Source: Bryobacteraceae bacterium (GTDB lineage: Bacteria > Acidobacteriota > Terriglobia > Bryobacterales > Bryobacteraceae). From it: a stretch of DNA of 64,000 nt. The notes beneath the pieces are model-generated. The model was given only the letters and a program-made list of their open reading frames with translations. It made no database searches and had not been told where the DNA came from. The stretch covers positions 52,769 to 116,768 of the forward strand of contig JAICJH010000013.1 in NCBI GenBank assembly GCA_025928545.1, given 5' to 3'. Made by a program: the position numbers and the translations under genes. This document shows positions 17,651 through 26,018 of this stretch, piece after piece (positions within the stretch are counted from its first letter, which is position 1; the number at the start of each line of letters is the position of its first letter).

Positions 17651-18893
17651 CGAAAATCGCGTCGATACCGTTATCGTCGGCGCCGGACCTTTCGGGCTAT
17701 CGATTGGCGCGCATCTGAGGGCATCCGGCTCCAGCTTCAGGATCTTTGGGCGGCCTATGCACCGCTGGCTGAACCAGATGCCTGTCGGAATGTTCCTCAA
17801 ATCCGATGGGCGGGCATCCAACCTCAGCGACCCCTCGGGCCAGTACACACTCGGCCGCTATTGTGCCGAAAACAATTTGCCATACCAGGATCACGGGCTG
17901 CCGGTTCCGATCGAGACTTTTACCCGGTATGCCCTGGCATTCCAGCGCCAACTTTTACCGGCGGTCGAGGAAGTATATCTTTCTAAGCTTTCACGATTGG
18001 AGGGTGGGTTCGATCTGGAGTTTGAAAACGGCGACCGACTGACGGCCCGGAACGTGGTTATCGCGACTGGCCTTGAGCACACGGCGTACGTGCCGCCCGT
18101 GCTCCGGCCATTGTCCGAACGGCTGCGATCGCACTGCAGCGAGCATCGCGACCTCGGCATATTTCGAGATCGGGATGTGACGGTAATCGGCGGGGGTCAA
18201 TCGGCCCTTGAGATTGCTGCATTGCTCGCCGAAGCTGGCGCTCAGGCACGCGTCGTTGTCAGAAAGCCCTCACTCCAGTGGAATTCTGCACCAGCGTTGG
18301 GCACCCGCCCGCTCTATCGCCGGTTGCGGTATCCGGTATCTAACCTCGGGGAAGGAACGCAACTGTGGTTTTACAGCAACCTGCCGAAGATGTTCCGCTA
18401 TTTCCCGCGGGATATCCGCATCCGGAAAGCCCACTCTGTTTTAGACGCGGCGGGAGCGTGCTGGCTGAAGAACCGAGTGGAGGGCAAGATCCAGATCAAA
18501 TGTGGCGCCGTTATCCGGAATGCGACGGCGCGTGATGGTCGCATAGCATTAACTGTCTCCGGCGCGGATCAGGGTATTTCGGAGATCCTGACCGACCATG
18601 TGATTGCCGCCACAGGGTATCAGTACGACATTCGACAACTACCTTTCCTGAACGCTCTCGTCAAAGACAATATCCGGGCTGAAAACGGGCGACCTGTTCT
18701 TTCATCCCACTTCGAATCAACCGTCCCAGGGTTGTATTTCACCGGTCTGGCCAGTGCTTATGACTTTGGACCTTCGATGCGATTCCTCGATGGCGCCCGT
18801 CAAACGGCGCTCATCATCTCCCGCCGTATTCAGGCAGTCCGGGAGAGATATTCGACCGTGCCGAACGGGCGCGCTGCCGCAGCTTCGAATTAG
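17643..18893 (+). CDS. FAD-dependent oxidoreductase, flavin-monooxygenase-like
   Basis: The protein (416 residues from the ATG at 17643, behind a GGGGGA ribosome site) has two dinucleotide-binding motifs. The first is VDTVIVGAGPFGLSIGAHL near the N-terminus for FAD; the second is VTVIGGGQSALEIAALLAE near residue 180 for NAD(P)H. A conserved ATGYQYDIR segment near the C-terminus is typical of class B flavin monooxygenases and N-hydroxylating enzymes. It is not a usual polysaccharide gene. It overlaps the preceding glycosyltransferase and precedes the ATP-grasp gene by 14 bases, so the pair may make or attach an oxidised or amide-linked substituent. The exact reaction is unknown. Confidence 0.8.
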   Translation: MNNENRVDTVIVGAGPFGLSIGAHLRASGSSFRIFGRPMHRWLNQMPVGMFLKSDGRASNLSDPSGQYTLGRYCAENNLPYQDHGLPVPIETFTRYALAFQRQLLPAVEEVYLSKLSRLEGGFDLEFENGDRLTARNVVIATGLEHTAYVPPVLRPLSERLRSHCSEHRDLGIFRDRDVTVIGGGQSALEIAALLAEAGAQARVVVRKPSLQWNSAPALGTRPLYRRLRYPVSNLGEGTQLWFYSNLPKMFRYFPRDIRIRKAHSVLDAAGACWLKNRVEGKIQIKCGAVIRNATARDGRIALTVSGADQGISEILTDHVIAATGYQYDIRQLPFLNALVKDNIRAENGRPVLSSHFESTVPGLYFTGLASAYDFGPSMRFLDGARQTALIISRRIQAVRERYSTVPNGRAAAASN

Positions 18894-18907
18894 GCTACAG
18901 GGAATCC

Positions 18908-20203
18908 ATGTGCACCAGTACTGAGGCGCTGGCCGTCAAATCCACCGGGTTCGACGTGTCGGTTCCGGTCCTCATTGTCAGATTCGGCCAGTACGTGATT
19001 CACCACGGCTCGGTCGCAATCGCCCGCAGTCTCGGCCGAATGGGCGTTCCTGTGTACGCGATTGTTGAGGATCGGTGCACGCCGCTGGCGCTGTCGAGGT
19101 TTATCGCCGCGTCTTTTTGCTGGCGACGGTCACCTGTCACTCAGGAATCGGTGGTGGCGGATCTTGATGCGATCGCCGGAAAATTGGGCCGTCGCCCTGT
19201 TTTGATACCGACCGACGATGCGGCGGCAGTATTTCTGGCGGAACATCAGACGGAACTAACAGGCTCATGTATCTTACCGAGGCTCGAGCCCACGCTTCCG
19301 CGCCGCCTGAGTAACAAAAGGGAACTCTATCGTCTGTCGAAAGAAAACGGCATGCCGTGTCCGGAAACGGTATTCCCCGACTCGATGACGGACGTCAAGG
19401 CTTTTCTGGATACCGCGACTTTTCCAATAGTGGTCAAGGCGACTCAGTTAGGTCGTCTGCCTCCAGGAGTGCGCAGCACTTCCATTGTTCATTCCTCAGC
19501 GGAACTCATCGAAGTGTACAAGCTTGCCCAAAACGGAGGAAGTCCGAATCTGATGTTTCAGGAGTATATAGCCGAGGGCTCGGAGGATTGGGTTTTTCAT
19601 GGCTACCGCAATCCGGAAACCAACTGCCGGGTATCATTCACCGGAAGAAAGCTGCGATCATGGCCTCCGTTAGCCGGCCCCACAACTCTCGGCGTTTGCA
19701 TGCCGAATCAGGCGCTACTCCGCCAGACTCACGATTTCCTCGATCTGCTGGATTACGCGGGAATCATGGATCTCGACTATCGACTCGACAGACGCGATGG
19801 TCAGTATAAGCTCCTCGATTTCAATCCCCGCATCGGAGCCAATTTCCGTATGTTCGAAGATCGGGCTCATCTGGATGTCGCCCGCGCTCTCCACCTGGAT
19901 CTCACGGGACGAGAAGTGAAGCAAAGAGAGCCCGTGGAGGGTCACACGCTGCTCGTGGAATCTCATGACCTGTTCGCATGTGTGGGTTACATGCGGCGAG
20001 GCGCGCTTTCACCGAAGGCGGTCTGGAAGTCGCTCGGGGGAAAGAAGGAGATGGCCTGGCTGACCAGAGACGATCCAGTTCCCTTTTTCGTAATGTGGAT
20101 ACGTCTCGTGCTCCGTGCGACGGGAAGCATATTCCGGCGAAATCGAAACGCCCGGTCCGCAACCCGGCCCGATACGGACTCACAGAAAGCCTGTCCGCAA
20201 TGA
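18908..20203 (+). CDS. ATP-grasp family ligase
   Basis: The 431-residue protein shows the ATP-grasp plan. It has an N-terminal pre-ATP domain with ARSLGRMGVPVYAI and LIPTDDAAAVFLAEH. The central nucleotide-binding part has FPIVVKATQ and MFQEYI, and the metal-binding end reads KLLDFNPRIGANFRM. It resembles carbamoyl-phosphate-synthase-large-chain-like and D-aspartate-ligase-like enzymes that join a carboxylate to an amine through an acyl phosphate. In a polysaccharide cluster it may attach an amino acid to an amino sugar, but substrate is not evident. It is paired with the upstream flavoenzyme. Confidence 0.82.
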   Translation: MCTSTEALAVKSTGFDVSVPVLIVRFGQYVIHHGSVAIARSLGRMGVPVYAIVEDRCTPLALSRFIAASFCWRRSPVTQESVVADLDAIAGKLGRRPVLIPTDDAAAVFLAEHQTELTGSCILPRLEPTLPRRLSNKRELYRLSKENGMPCPETVFPDSMTDVKAFLDTATFPIVVKATQLGRLPPGVRSTSIVHSSAELIEVYKLAQNGGSPNLMFQEYIAEGSEDWVFHGYRNPETNCRVSFTGRKLRSWPPLAGPTTLGVCMPNQALLRQTHDFLDLLDYAGIMDLDYRLDRRDGQYKLLDFNPRIGANFRMFEDRAHLDVARALHLDLTGREVKQREPVEGHTLLVESHDLFACVGYMRRGALSPKAVWKSLGGKKEMAWLTRDDPVPFFVMWIRLVLRATGSIFRRNRNARSATRPDTDSQKACPQ

Positions 20204-20274
20204 AGTGATGCGCAGGAAAAACATCGTAACAAAACTCTTTGCCGCCCGCGATTGAGCCGACAATTGCCGAGATC

Positions 20275-21927
20275 ATGAGCGGCCAGTGCGCTCTTTCTCC
20301 ATTTAGTCAAATGCGACCAATGCCAGACACACTCAGCCTTTCAGTCAATCGACGGCGAGACGGCGCCACGCCGCTGAAAAAGCTAATGCTCTACGCTCGC
20401 ACCGTGCGACACCTCGAGCCCATTCAGATTTATTCATACTTGTGTCCGGCCCCGACCTTCCGGAACGGAGCCGGACACGCCGAACTACGGCAATCCACAG
20501 GAGAATGGTTGCCTCCGATTACGAAGCCTCCTGCGCAGACAGGGCACAACCGCTTCCGCTTCCTCAATCAGGAGCGTGAAATAGCCTCGTGGAACGACAA
20601 CGCGGCGCCGAAGCTTTGGCTGTATAACCTGCACTATTTCGAGCACGTCGATGACTCGCTGGTTCGGCGCTGGATTGCCGAAAATCCTCCAGCGACAGGG
20701 ATCGGCTGGGATCCTTATCCGACATCGCGCCGAATCGCCAACTGGTGCAAATGGATATTGGGAGGCGCGCGTCCGGGCGCGGCGGTATATTCGAGCATCG
20801 CCACACAGGCCGCATGGCTCGAGAAACGTCTGGAATGGCGGCTACTTGCGAATCACCTGCTGGTCAATGCAAAGGCGCTGATTTTTGCCGGAGCAGTGCT
20901 TTCGGGGCCGGATGCCAATCGCTGGCTGGCGACCGGCAACCGGATTCTGAACGAACAGCTACCAAAGCAGATCCTCCTGGACGGCGCACATGTAGAGCGC
21001 TCGCCCATGTATCACAGCCTGGTTCTCGAAGATTTGCTCGATCTGGCCAATCTCAGGAGGGAATTCCCATTCTGCGTTCCCAATCTTTTCCTCCGTGTTT
21101 CGCGGATGCTGGGATGGCTGGATCAGATGGTGCATCCCGACGGACAGATTGCCTTCTTCAACGATTCCGCGCTCGGAATTGCCGCCGATCGGGACGCCCT
21201 GCTGAATTATGCCCGCCGCGTTGGCATTGTTCGGACGCGCCTGCCTCTGGGAGACAGCGGCTATAGGAGGATCAATGACGGGCCCATCTCGGTCATCTTC
21301 GACGCAGCGCCACTCGGACCCGACTATCAGCCCGGGCATGGGCACGCCGATACGCTCTCTTTCGAAGCATCGTTTAATGGCCGGCGCGTGCTGGTGAATT
21401 CGGGGACTTCCACTTACGATCCAGGTCCTGTTCGCGCGTACGAGGTCGGCACGTCCGCGCACAACACGTTGCGTATTGACGGAACTGACCAGTCTGAAAT
21501 GTGGAGTGCCTTCCGCGTTGCGCGTCGGGCGATGCCGTTCGACCTTCACACCGATGGCCATTCCTTCGTGGAAGCGGCCCACGACGGCTACCACCGGCTT
21601 CGTCCGGGCGTTACGCATCGCCGCCGTCTGGAAGTTGTCAACCAGACGCTGATCGTCAAGGATGCGTTGGAAGGCCGCGGCTATCACGATGTGGAGATCT
21701 TCTTTCACGTAGCGCCGGGTGCAAACCCCGCCATAGCCTTCGATCCGCTGATGTCGGCGGAGACGGTCGAATCAACATACCGTTCGGAATTTAATATTGC
21801 CATCCCGAACAGCACACTAGTCGGCCGGTGGTCGGGCAGATGCCCCGTCCACTTCGAGACGCGGATTCATCTCGATCCGGCAACACTCCGGGGTATGCGG
21901 AAATATCCCGCGGATGTGACGGCCTGA
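20275..21927 (+). CDS. heparinase II/III-like polysaccharide lyase family protein
   Basis: The protein (about 550 residues from the ATG at 20275) has an N-terminal alpha/alpha-barrel region with NLHYFEHVD, WDPYPTSRRIANW and the catalytic-type ERSPMYHSLVLED segment. The C-terminal beta-sandwich carries HGHADTLSFEASFNGRRVLVNSG and TSAHNTLRIDG, the signature of heparinase II/III-like proteins. Such proteins cleave uronic-acid polymers by beta-elimination. No signal peptide is visible, which is usual for the subfamily found in exopolysaccharide clusters and makes a periplasmic role uncertain. The downstream UDP-sugar dehydrogenase supplies uronic acid, consistent with a uronate-containing polymer. 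Confidence 0.87.
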   Translation: MSGQCALSPFSQMRPMPDTLSLSVNRRRDGATPLKKLMLYARTVRHLEPIQIYSYLCPAPTFRNGAGHAELRQSTGEWLPPITKPPAQTGHNRFRFLNQEREIASWNDNAAPKLWLYNLHYFEHVDDSLVRRWIAENPPATGIGWDPYPTSRRIANWCKWILGGARPGAAVYSSIATQAAWLEKRLEWRLLANHLLVNAKALIFAGAVLSGPDANRWLATGNRILNEQLPKQILLDGAHVERSPMYHSLVLEDLLDLANLRREFPFCVPNLFLRVSRMLGWLDQMVHPDGQIAFFNDSALGIAADRDALLNYARRVGIVRTRLPLGDSGYRRINDGPISVIFDAAPLGPDYQPGHGHADTLSFEASFNGRRVLVNSGTSTYDPGPVRAYEVGTSAHNTLRIDGTDQSEMWSAFRVARRAMPFDLHTDGHSFVEAAHDGYHRLRPGVTHRRRLEVVNQTLIVKDALEGRGYHDVEIFFHVAPGANPAIAFDPLMSAETVESTYRSEFNIAIPNSTLVGRWSGRCPVHFETRIHLDPATLRGMRKYPADVTA

Positions 21928-21986
21928 TCTGTGTCAATGGCCGAATGTGAGTGACAAGCGTCTCCCGAAACAACCAAGGTAACGAT

Positions 21987-23282
21987 ATGACACCCCAAAG
22001 AATTGCAGTTTTCGGAACCGGCTACGTGGGATGTGTTTCCGCGGCTTGCCTCGCAAACCTGGGCCATACAGTCGTTGGACTGGACCGCGATCTGTCGAAG
22101 GTGGCCGTGATTCGCGCCGGAAAGGCTCCATTTTATGAGCCTGGTCTGGACGATCTGCTCGCGGCGAATGTTGCGGCCGGCCGTTTGACTGCGTCGTCGG
22201 ATCCCGCCGAGGCACTGGCAGACGCAGAGATCGCTCTCATCTGCGTTGGCACGCCTTCGCTCAGATGTGGCGATCCGGACCTGACGCAGTTGCGGCGCGC
22301 CGTGGCGGAGATCGCGTCCTGTGCGGCTGGCCGTTCCAGGCCTCTCATAGTGGTGGTGCGCAGCACCGTCGCGCCTGGAACGTGCGAGGAAATTGTCAGC
22401 CCGATACTCGCGGGTACGTCTTGCGCGGTGGTATCCAATCCCGAGTTCCTGCGCGAAGGAATCGCAGTGAAGGATTTCATGGACCCCGGCCTCATTGTTG
22501 TCGGGGGCCGCGATCCCGAGGCAGTGCGCACGGTGGCGGGTATCTATCATAAGCTCGGCGTCCCCCCACGCCTCGTCGCCCTGCGGACCGCGGAGATGAT
22601 CAAGTATGCCTGCAATGCTTTCCACGCAGTCAAGATCGCGTTCGCCAACGAAATCGGCGCCCTCAGCGATTCCATGCACGTGGATGGAGTCGAAGTGATG
22701 GCGACGCTTTGCCAGGACTCGAAACTCAATTCATCAGCCGCTTATCTCAGGCCCGGCTTCGCTTTCGGTGGGTCTTGTCTGCCGAAAGACCTGCGCGCAT
22801 TGTCGTCGCGGGCACGACAAACGAATGTTGAAGTGCCGCTGTTGACGTCTGCGCTGTCGAGTAACGCGGAACATCTCAAGCGTTCCACAGAGGCCGTGCT
22901 GGAGTGGGGAGATATCAGGATAGGTATCGTTGGGTTAGCTTTCAAGGAGGATACGGACGATGTGCGGGAGAGCCCGGTCCTTGGTTTGCTGGAAGCGCTG
23001 ATCGGCAAAGGCAGGAGAATTCGCGTTTTCGATCCGCACGTCGAGCTCGGCAATATTCATGGCGCTAATCGGGCATTTGCCTTACAGACCATTCCGCATA
23101 TCGGACGGCTGATGAGGAGTCTGGACGATCTGTTGACCTGGTCGGAACTGCTAGTGATTGCGCAGAAGCCGGATGGTGCTTTACTGGAGCGAATTCAATC
23201 CTGTCGGCTTCCGGTGGTAGACCTGGTGAGCGGCAAATTGCCTCGCTCCGGCTTCTCCGTCATCGTATCCGCGGCAGCCTGA
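21987..23282 (+). CDS. UDP-glucose/GDP-mannose 6-dehydrogenase family protein
   Basis: Counting from the ATG at 21987, the 431-residue protein has the NAD motif IAVFGTGYVGCVSAACLA. The central segment carries VSNPEFLREGIAVKDF, the active-site motif is FGGSCLPKDLRAL with catalytic Cys264, and the C-terminal part has GLAFKEDTDDVRESP. These enzymes oxidise a UDP- or GDP-sugar twice at C6 to a uronic acid. AAGG at 21977-21980 supports this start over the GTG at 21951. It is the last + strand gene of the polysaccharide cluster, 85 bases from a convergent gene. UDP-glucuronate or a UDP-N-acetylhexosaminuronate is the likely product. Confidence 0.93.
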   Translation: MTPQRIAVFGTGYVGCVSAACLANLGHTVVGLDRDLSKVAVIRAGKAPFYEPGLDDLLAANVAAGRLTASSDPAEALADAEIALICVGTPSLRCGDPDLTQLRRAVAEIASCAAGRSRPLIVVVRSTVAPGTCEEIVSPILAGTSCAVVSNPEFLREGIAVKDFMDPGLIVVGGRDPEAVRTVAGIYHKLGVPPRLVALRTAEMIKYACNAFHAVKIAFANEIGALSDSMHVDGVEVMATLCQDSKLNSSAAYLRPGFAFGGSCLPKDLRALSSRARQTNVEVPLLTSALSSNAEHLKRSTEAVLEWGDIRIGIVGLAFKEDTDDVRESPVLGLLEALIGKGRRIRVFDPHVELGNIHGANRAFALQTIPHIGRLMRSLDDLLTWSELLVIAQKPDGALLERIQSCRLPVVDLVSGKLPRSGFSVIVSAAA

Positions 23283-23367
23283 AATGTGCGAACGACGGGG
23301 GCCGAAGCCGGTCTCGAATTGGCTTCGAAACCGGTGATCCCGCCCTCGCCGCGCCGGCGCGAACGGC

Positions 23368-25221
23368 TTAGTGTCGATACTTGGTTGTGGATGCGGTAAT
23401 TGTGGAATCGATGTTCGAAGGTGCCGACGAACCTGCGGCATTTATCGCGGTCACGTAGTAAAAGTACTTCGTTTTCGGAGTCAGACCGGAATTGTCGTAT
23501 TCTCTGGCGGCCGCTCCGACCGTTGCGATTTGGGTGAAGTTTACGCCATCGAGCGACCGGAACACGGCAAAGCCGGTTAGTCCGCTGGAGTAGTCGTTCC
23601 AATAAACGTTGATCTGAGTGCTGGGAGAAACCGAACTTTGCCCCGCCGCGACGTTCGTCGGAGGTGGCGCCACCGTGCCACCCACGGAGCCAACACTGGC
23701 GACAGCGGTGAGGACGCTGGCGATATTGGAGTACCCGGATGCACCGGCCGAGTTTTGGGCGCGAACGCGATAGTAATAGGTTGTACTGGCAGCCAGCCCG
23801 TTGTCGGACCAGGAGGTCGAACTTCCGGCCAAACTGGCCACTTGGGTGAAGATATTGTTATCCGGCGATCTCTCAATCAAAACCGCAGTGGCATCGGAGT
23901 TATCAATCCAGGTCAGATTCACCGAACTGGAGGAAAGAGCGGCACCGGCCAAAGCGCTCGGGGCGACCGGGACGGTCAGGGTCGCACCGGCGAATTCATA
24001 AGCGCCGACATCGAAAGCGGCGCCTAAGGGTCGCAGGTTTCCGTCGAAATCGTTGGAGACGGATACCGCAGCCCCTGTGTCAATCGCGGGGCTCCCGGAT
24101 AACAGATGATAATCATTCGAAGATGCGCCCGCAAAGAGAGGGTCGGTGTTGAGCCGGTTATTCGTCAGGGTAATGCCGCCGGTGTTTCCGATCACGCCGT
24201 ACGGAGAACCGTACACGATATTGTGATCGATGAATGTGCCGCTTTGTGAGCTGGCATAATTGTCGATCGCATAATTCCGCCCTTTGAAGAAGATATTGTT
24301 CTGAATGGTGACTGTTGTGTTCTGCCCCCAAAGGATCATGCAGCCGTCTTTCTGTGGGTTTGCCCCTCCGACCAAAGTGTTGTTCGCGATCGTAATATCG
24401 TGCGACCCGGGCGACGTCTGAACGTTCCACCCGGCAGCCTGTCCATAGAAAACGTTATCTGTGATCGTGTAGGGGCCGTTGTAGATATAGAGTCCATGAT
24501 CATGACTATAGTCGTCAGAGACGATTGAGCTGGTGTGAGGAAGCCGCCCTATGTTATTGAATTCGTTACGATCCCAAGTAATATAACTCGATCCCGTCCC
24601 CGCAAAAACGCCCACAATCCCATAACTGGAAGTCCCTGCGGGGACGTTATAAACGCGATTACCGATGTGATGAAAATGGTTGCCATAAAAGACGATATGG
24701 CTGTTGGTCGAATTCAGCATCGCCCCCACCCAATAGGCGCGCTGTATGTCGAAGCCGGAAATCGTAATGTACGAAGCCGTACCTTGAAAGTCGAAATAGG
24801 CGTCGCACGCCTGCACGCCGTCTGTTCCATCGCCGGAATACCCGTAAGGCAACTGGCAATCGAGCACGGCTCCCCATTTATTTTGCGCGACTATAGATAT
24901 GGGTGCGGACGCCGTCCCGGAGTTGCGAAATGTTACGGGAGCCGCATAGCCGTTTTGGCTGCATTGAGTTCCGCACGTATAGTGCCCATTGGGGCCATAG
25001 GTTCCGTTTGCCACTGAGACCGTATCGCCGGGCTTGGCAAGGTCGACTCCACGTTGAATCGTCGCTAGAGGAGCTGATTGTGTCCCCGGGTTATAGTCGC
25101 TTCCCGACGTTGAAACGAAGAGGGTTGCCCCCTGCAGACTGTGACAAATCATCAATATCGTTATTGCAAATGTGATTTTTGATAGCATTTTATTTTTAAA
25201 AAAAAGGCTCGCGATGTGCAA
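23368..25221 (-). CDS. secreted right-handed parallel beta-helix protein with FN3 domains
   Basis: The 617-residue protein has a hydrophobic signal region (residues 12-33). A DUF1565-like opening, FVSTSGSDYNPGTQSAPLATI, leads into a parallel beta-helix with repeated short N-rich rungs (DHNIVYGSPYGVIGNTGG, ITDNVFYG and similar) to about residue 410. Two fibronectin type III domains follow at about 418-505 and 522-610, each with a YYYRV/FYYVTAIN strand. Beta-helix proteins of this type often bind or cleave polysaccharides outside the cell. The TTG at 25221 has a strong TAAGGAG eight bases upstream; the ATG at 25185 has none. It converges on the exopolysaccharide cluster, suggesting a polymer-related role. 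Confidence 0.85.
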   Translation of the reverse strand: MHIASLFFKNKMLSKITFAITILMICHSLQGATLFVSTSGSDYNPGTQSAPLATIQRGVDLAKPGDTVSVANGTYGPNGHYTCGTQCSQNGYAAPVTFRNSGTASAPISIVAQNKWGAVLDCQLPYGYSGDGTDGVQACDAYFDFQGTASYITISGFDIQRAYWVGAMLNSTNSHIVFYGNHFHHIGNRVYNVPAGTSSYGIVGVFAGTGSSYITWDRNEFNNIGRLPHTSSIVSDDYSHDHGLYIYNGPYTITDNVFYGQAAGWNVQTSPGSHDITIANNTLVGGANPQKDGCMILWGQNTTVTIQNNIFFKGRNYAIDNYASSQSGTFIDHNIVYGSPYGVIGNTGGITLTNNRLNTDPLFAGASSNDYHLLSGSPAIDTGAAVSVSNDFDGNLRPLGAAFDVGAYEFAGATLTVPVAPSALAGAALSSSSVNLTWIDNSDATAVLIERSPDNNIFTQVASLAGSSTSWSDNGLAASTTYYYRVRAQNSAGASGYSNIASVLTAVASVGSVGGTVAPPPTNVAAGQSSVSPSTQINVYWNDYSSGLTGFAVFRSLDGVNFTQIATVGAAAREYDNSGLTPKTKYFYYVTAINAAGSSAPSNIDSTITASTTKYRH

Positions 25222-25229
25222 TGAGCTTA

Positions 25230-25236
25230 CTCCTTA
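25230..25236 (-). promoter_or_regulatory. strong ribosome binding site selecting a TTG start
   Basis: On the minus strand TAAGGAG at 25236-25230 is followed after eight bases by TTG at 25221. The next in-frame ATG at 25185 is preceded only by an A/T-rich run. The spacing decides for the TTG start of the beta-helix protein. Confidence 0.65.
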
Positions 25237-25466
25237 GTTTTCAGATAGTTTGAATTACAGCAGCCTGATGCCGCGACCTGTTCCAGGTGCGCACGAGTAC
25301 CCGGCGGGGTTTCCCGCCGTGAGAAATTTCACTATCTACTTGTATTCGATTGGCGGAACGACTTTTTACGTCAAATGGAAAATTTTCTGCGTAAACTTTC
25401 GTCTGGATATATCTCCAACCTGCGCCTGCCGGTCGTCGGACCCAAGCAGCGTGAGATATCGAACTT

Positions 25467-26018
25467 GTGAGCCGTTGGGACGACATGGATTTTGAGCGGC
25501 TCTATAAGATACTGAGGGTCGCGGCCGAAGCTGTGGTCCGCGACGCGCCGCAGACGTTCAACATGGGATTTTCCGCTCAGGATCTGGCCCATGAAACGTT
25601 TTCCGCATTCCTCGATTCCCCCAATGGCCTCGGGTGGGATCCGGCGCGGGGCACGATTGATAAATTTCTGACCGGAGTTTTGTGGAAGAAAGCGCGAACG
25701 CACTTGCGGCGCGACCGGAAGTTGGGGGGCTCTATCGACGACACCTCCAGCGGGCACTCGCCCGTCGCGGCAGGTTCTTTGGATGCCGAAGTGCAATTTG
25801 CAGATTTACGGACAAAGATTTGCGATGCGGTGGGCGACGATCGGGAACTGAAGGATTTGATAGCAGCCGCTGAACAGACGTCAGGTGAGCACAACGTCAA
25901 TCAGCAGCTGGCCGAGATTCTGGATAAGCCGGTTCGCCACGTTGTGAACCTAAAACGCAGGCTGCTCAATAACGTCGAGGTGGCGAGGTTCTTATGGCCG
26001 GCAAAAAGAAACAAGTGA
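25467..26018 (+). CDS. RNA polymerase sigma-70-like (ECF-type) factor
   Basis: The 183-residue protein has a region-2-like N-terminal half with FSAQDLAHETFSAFLD and a linker. The C-terminal region-4-like half has NVNQQLAEILDKPVRHVVNLKRRLL, a helix-turn-helix pattern in which a variant of the usual recognition helix is visible. The DLAHETF segment matches the promoter -10 recognition helix of ECF factors. It is a divergent member, so some databases may call it hypothetical. Its end overlaps by 25 bases the start of a metalloprotease gene, suggesting that the two work together, possibly with the protease controlling a repressor or the factor itself. The start may be the GTG at 25467 or the ATG at 25485. 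Confidence 0.65.
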   Translation: MSRWDDMDFERLYKILRVAAEAVVRDAPQTFNMGFSAQDLAHETFSAFLDSPNGLGWDPARGTIDKFLTGVLWKKARTHLRRDRKLGGSIDDTSSGHSPVAAGSLDAEVQFADLRTKICDAVGDDRELKDLIAAAEQTSGEHNVNQQLAEILDKPVRHVVNLKRRLLNNVEVARFLWPAKRNK

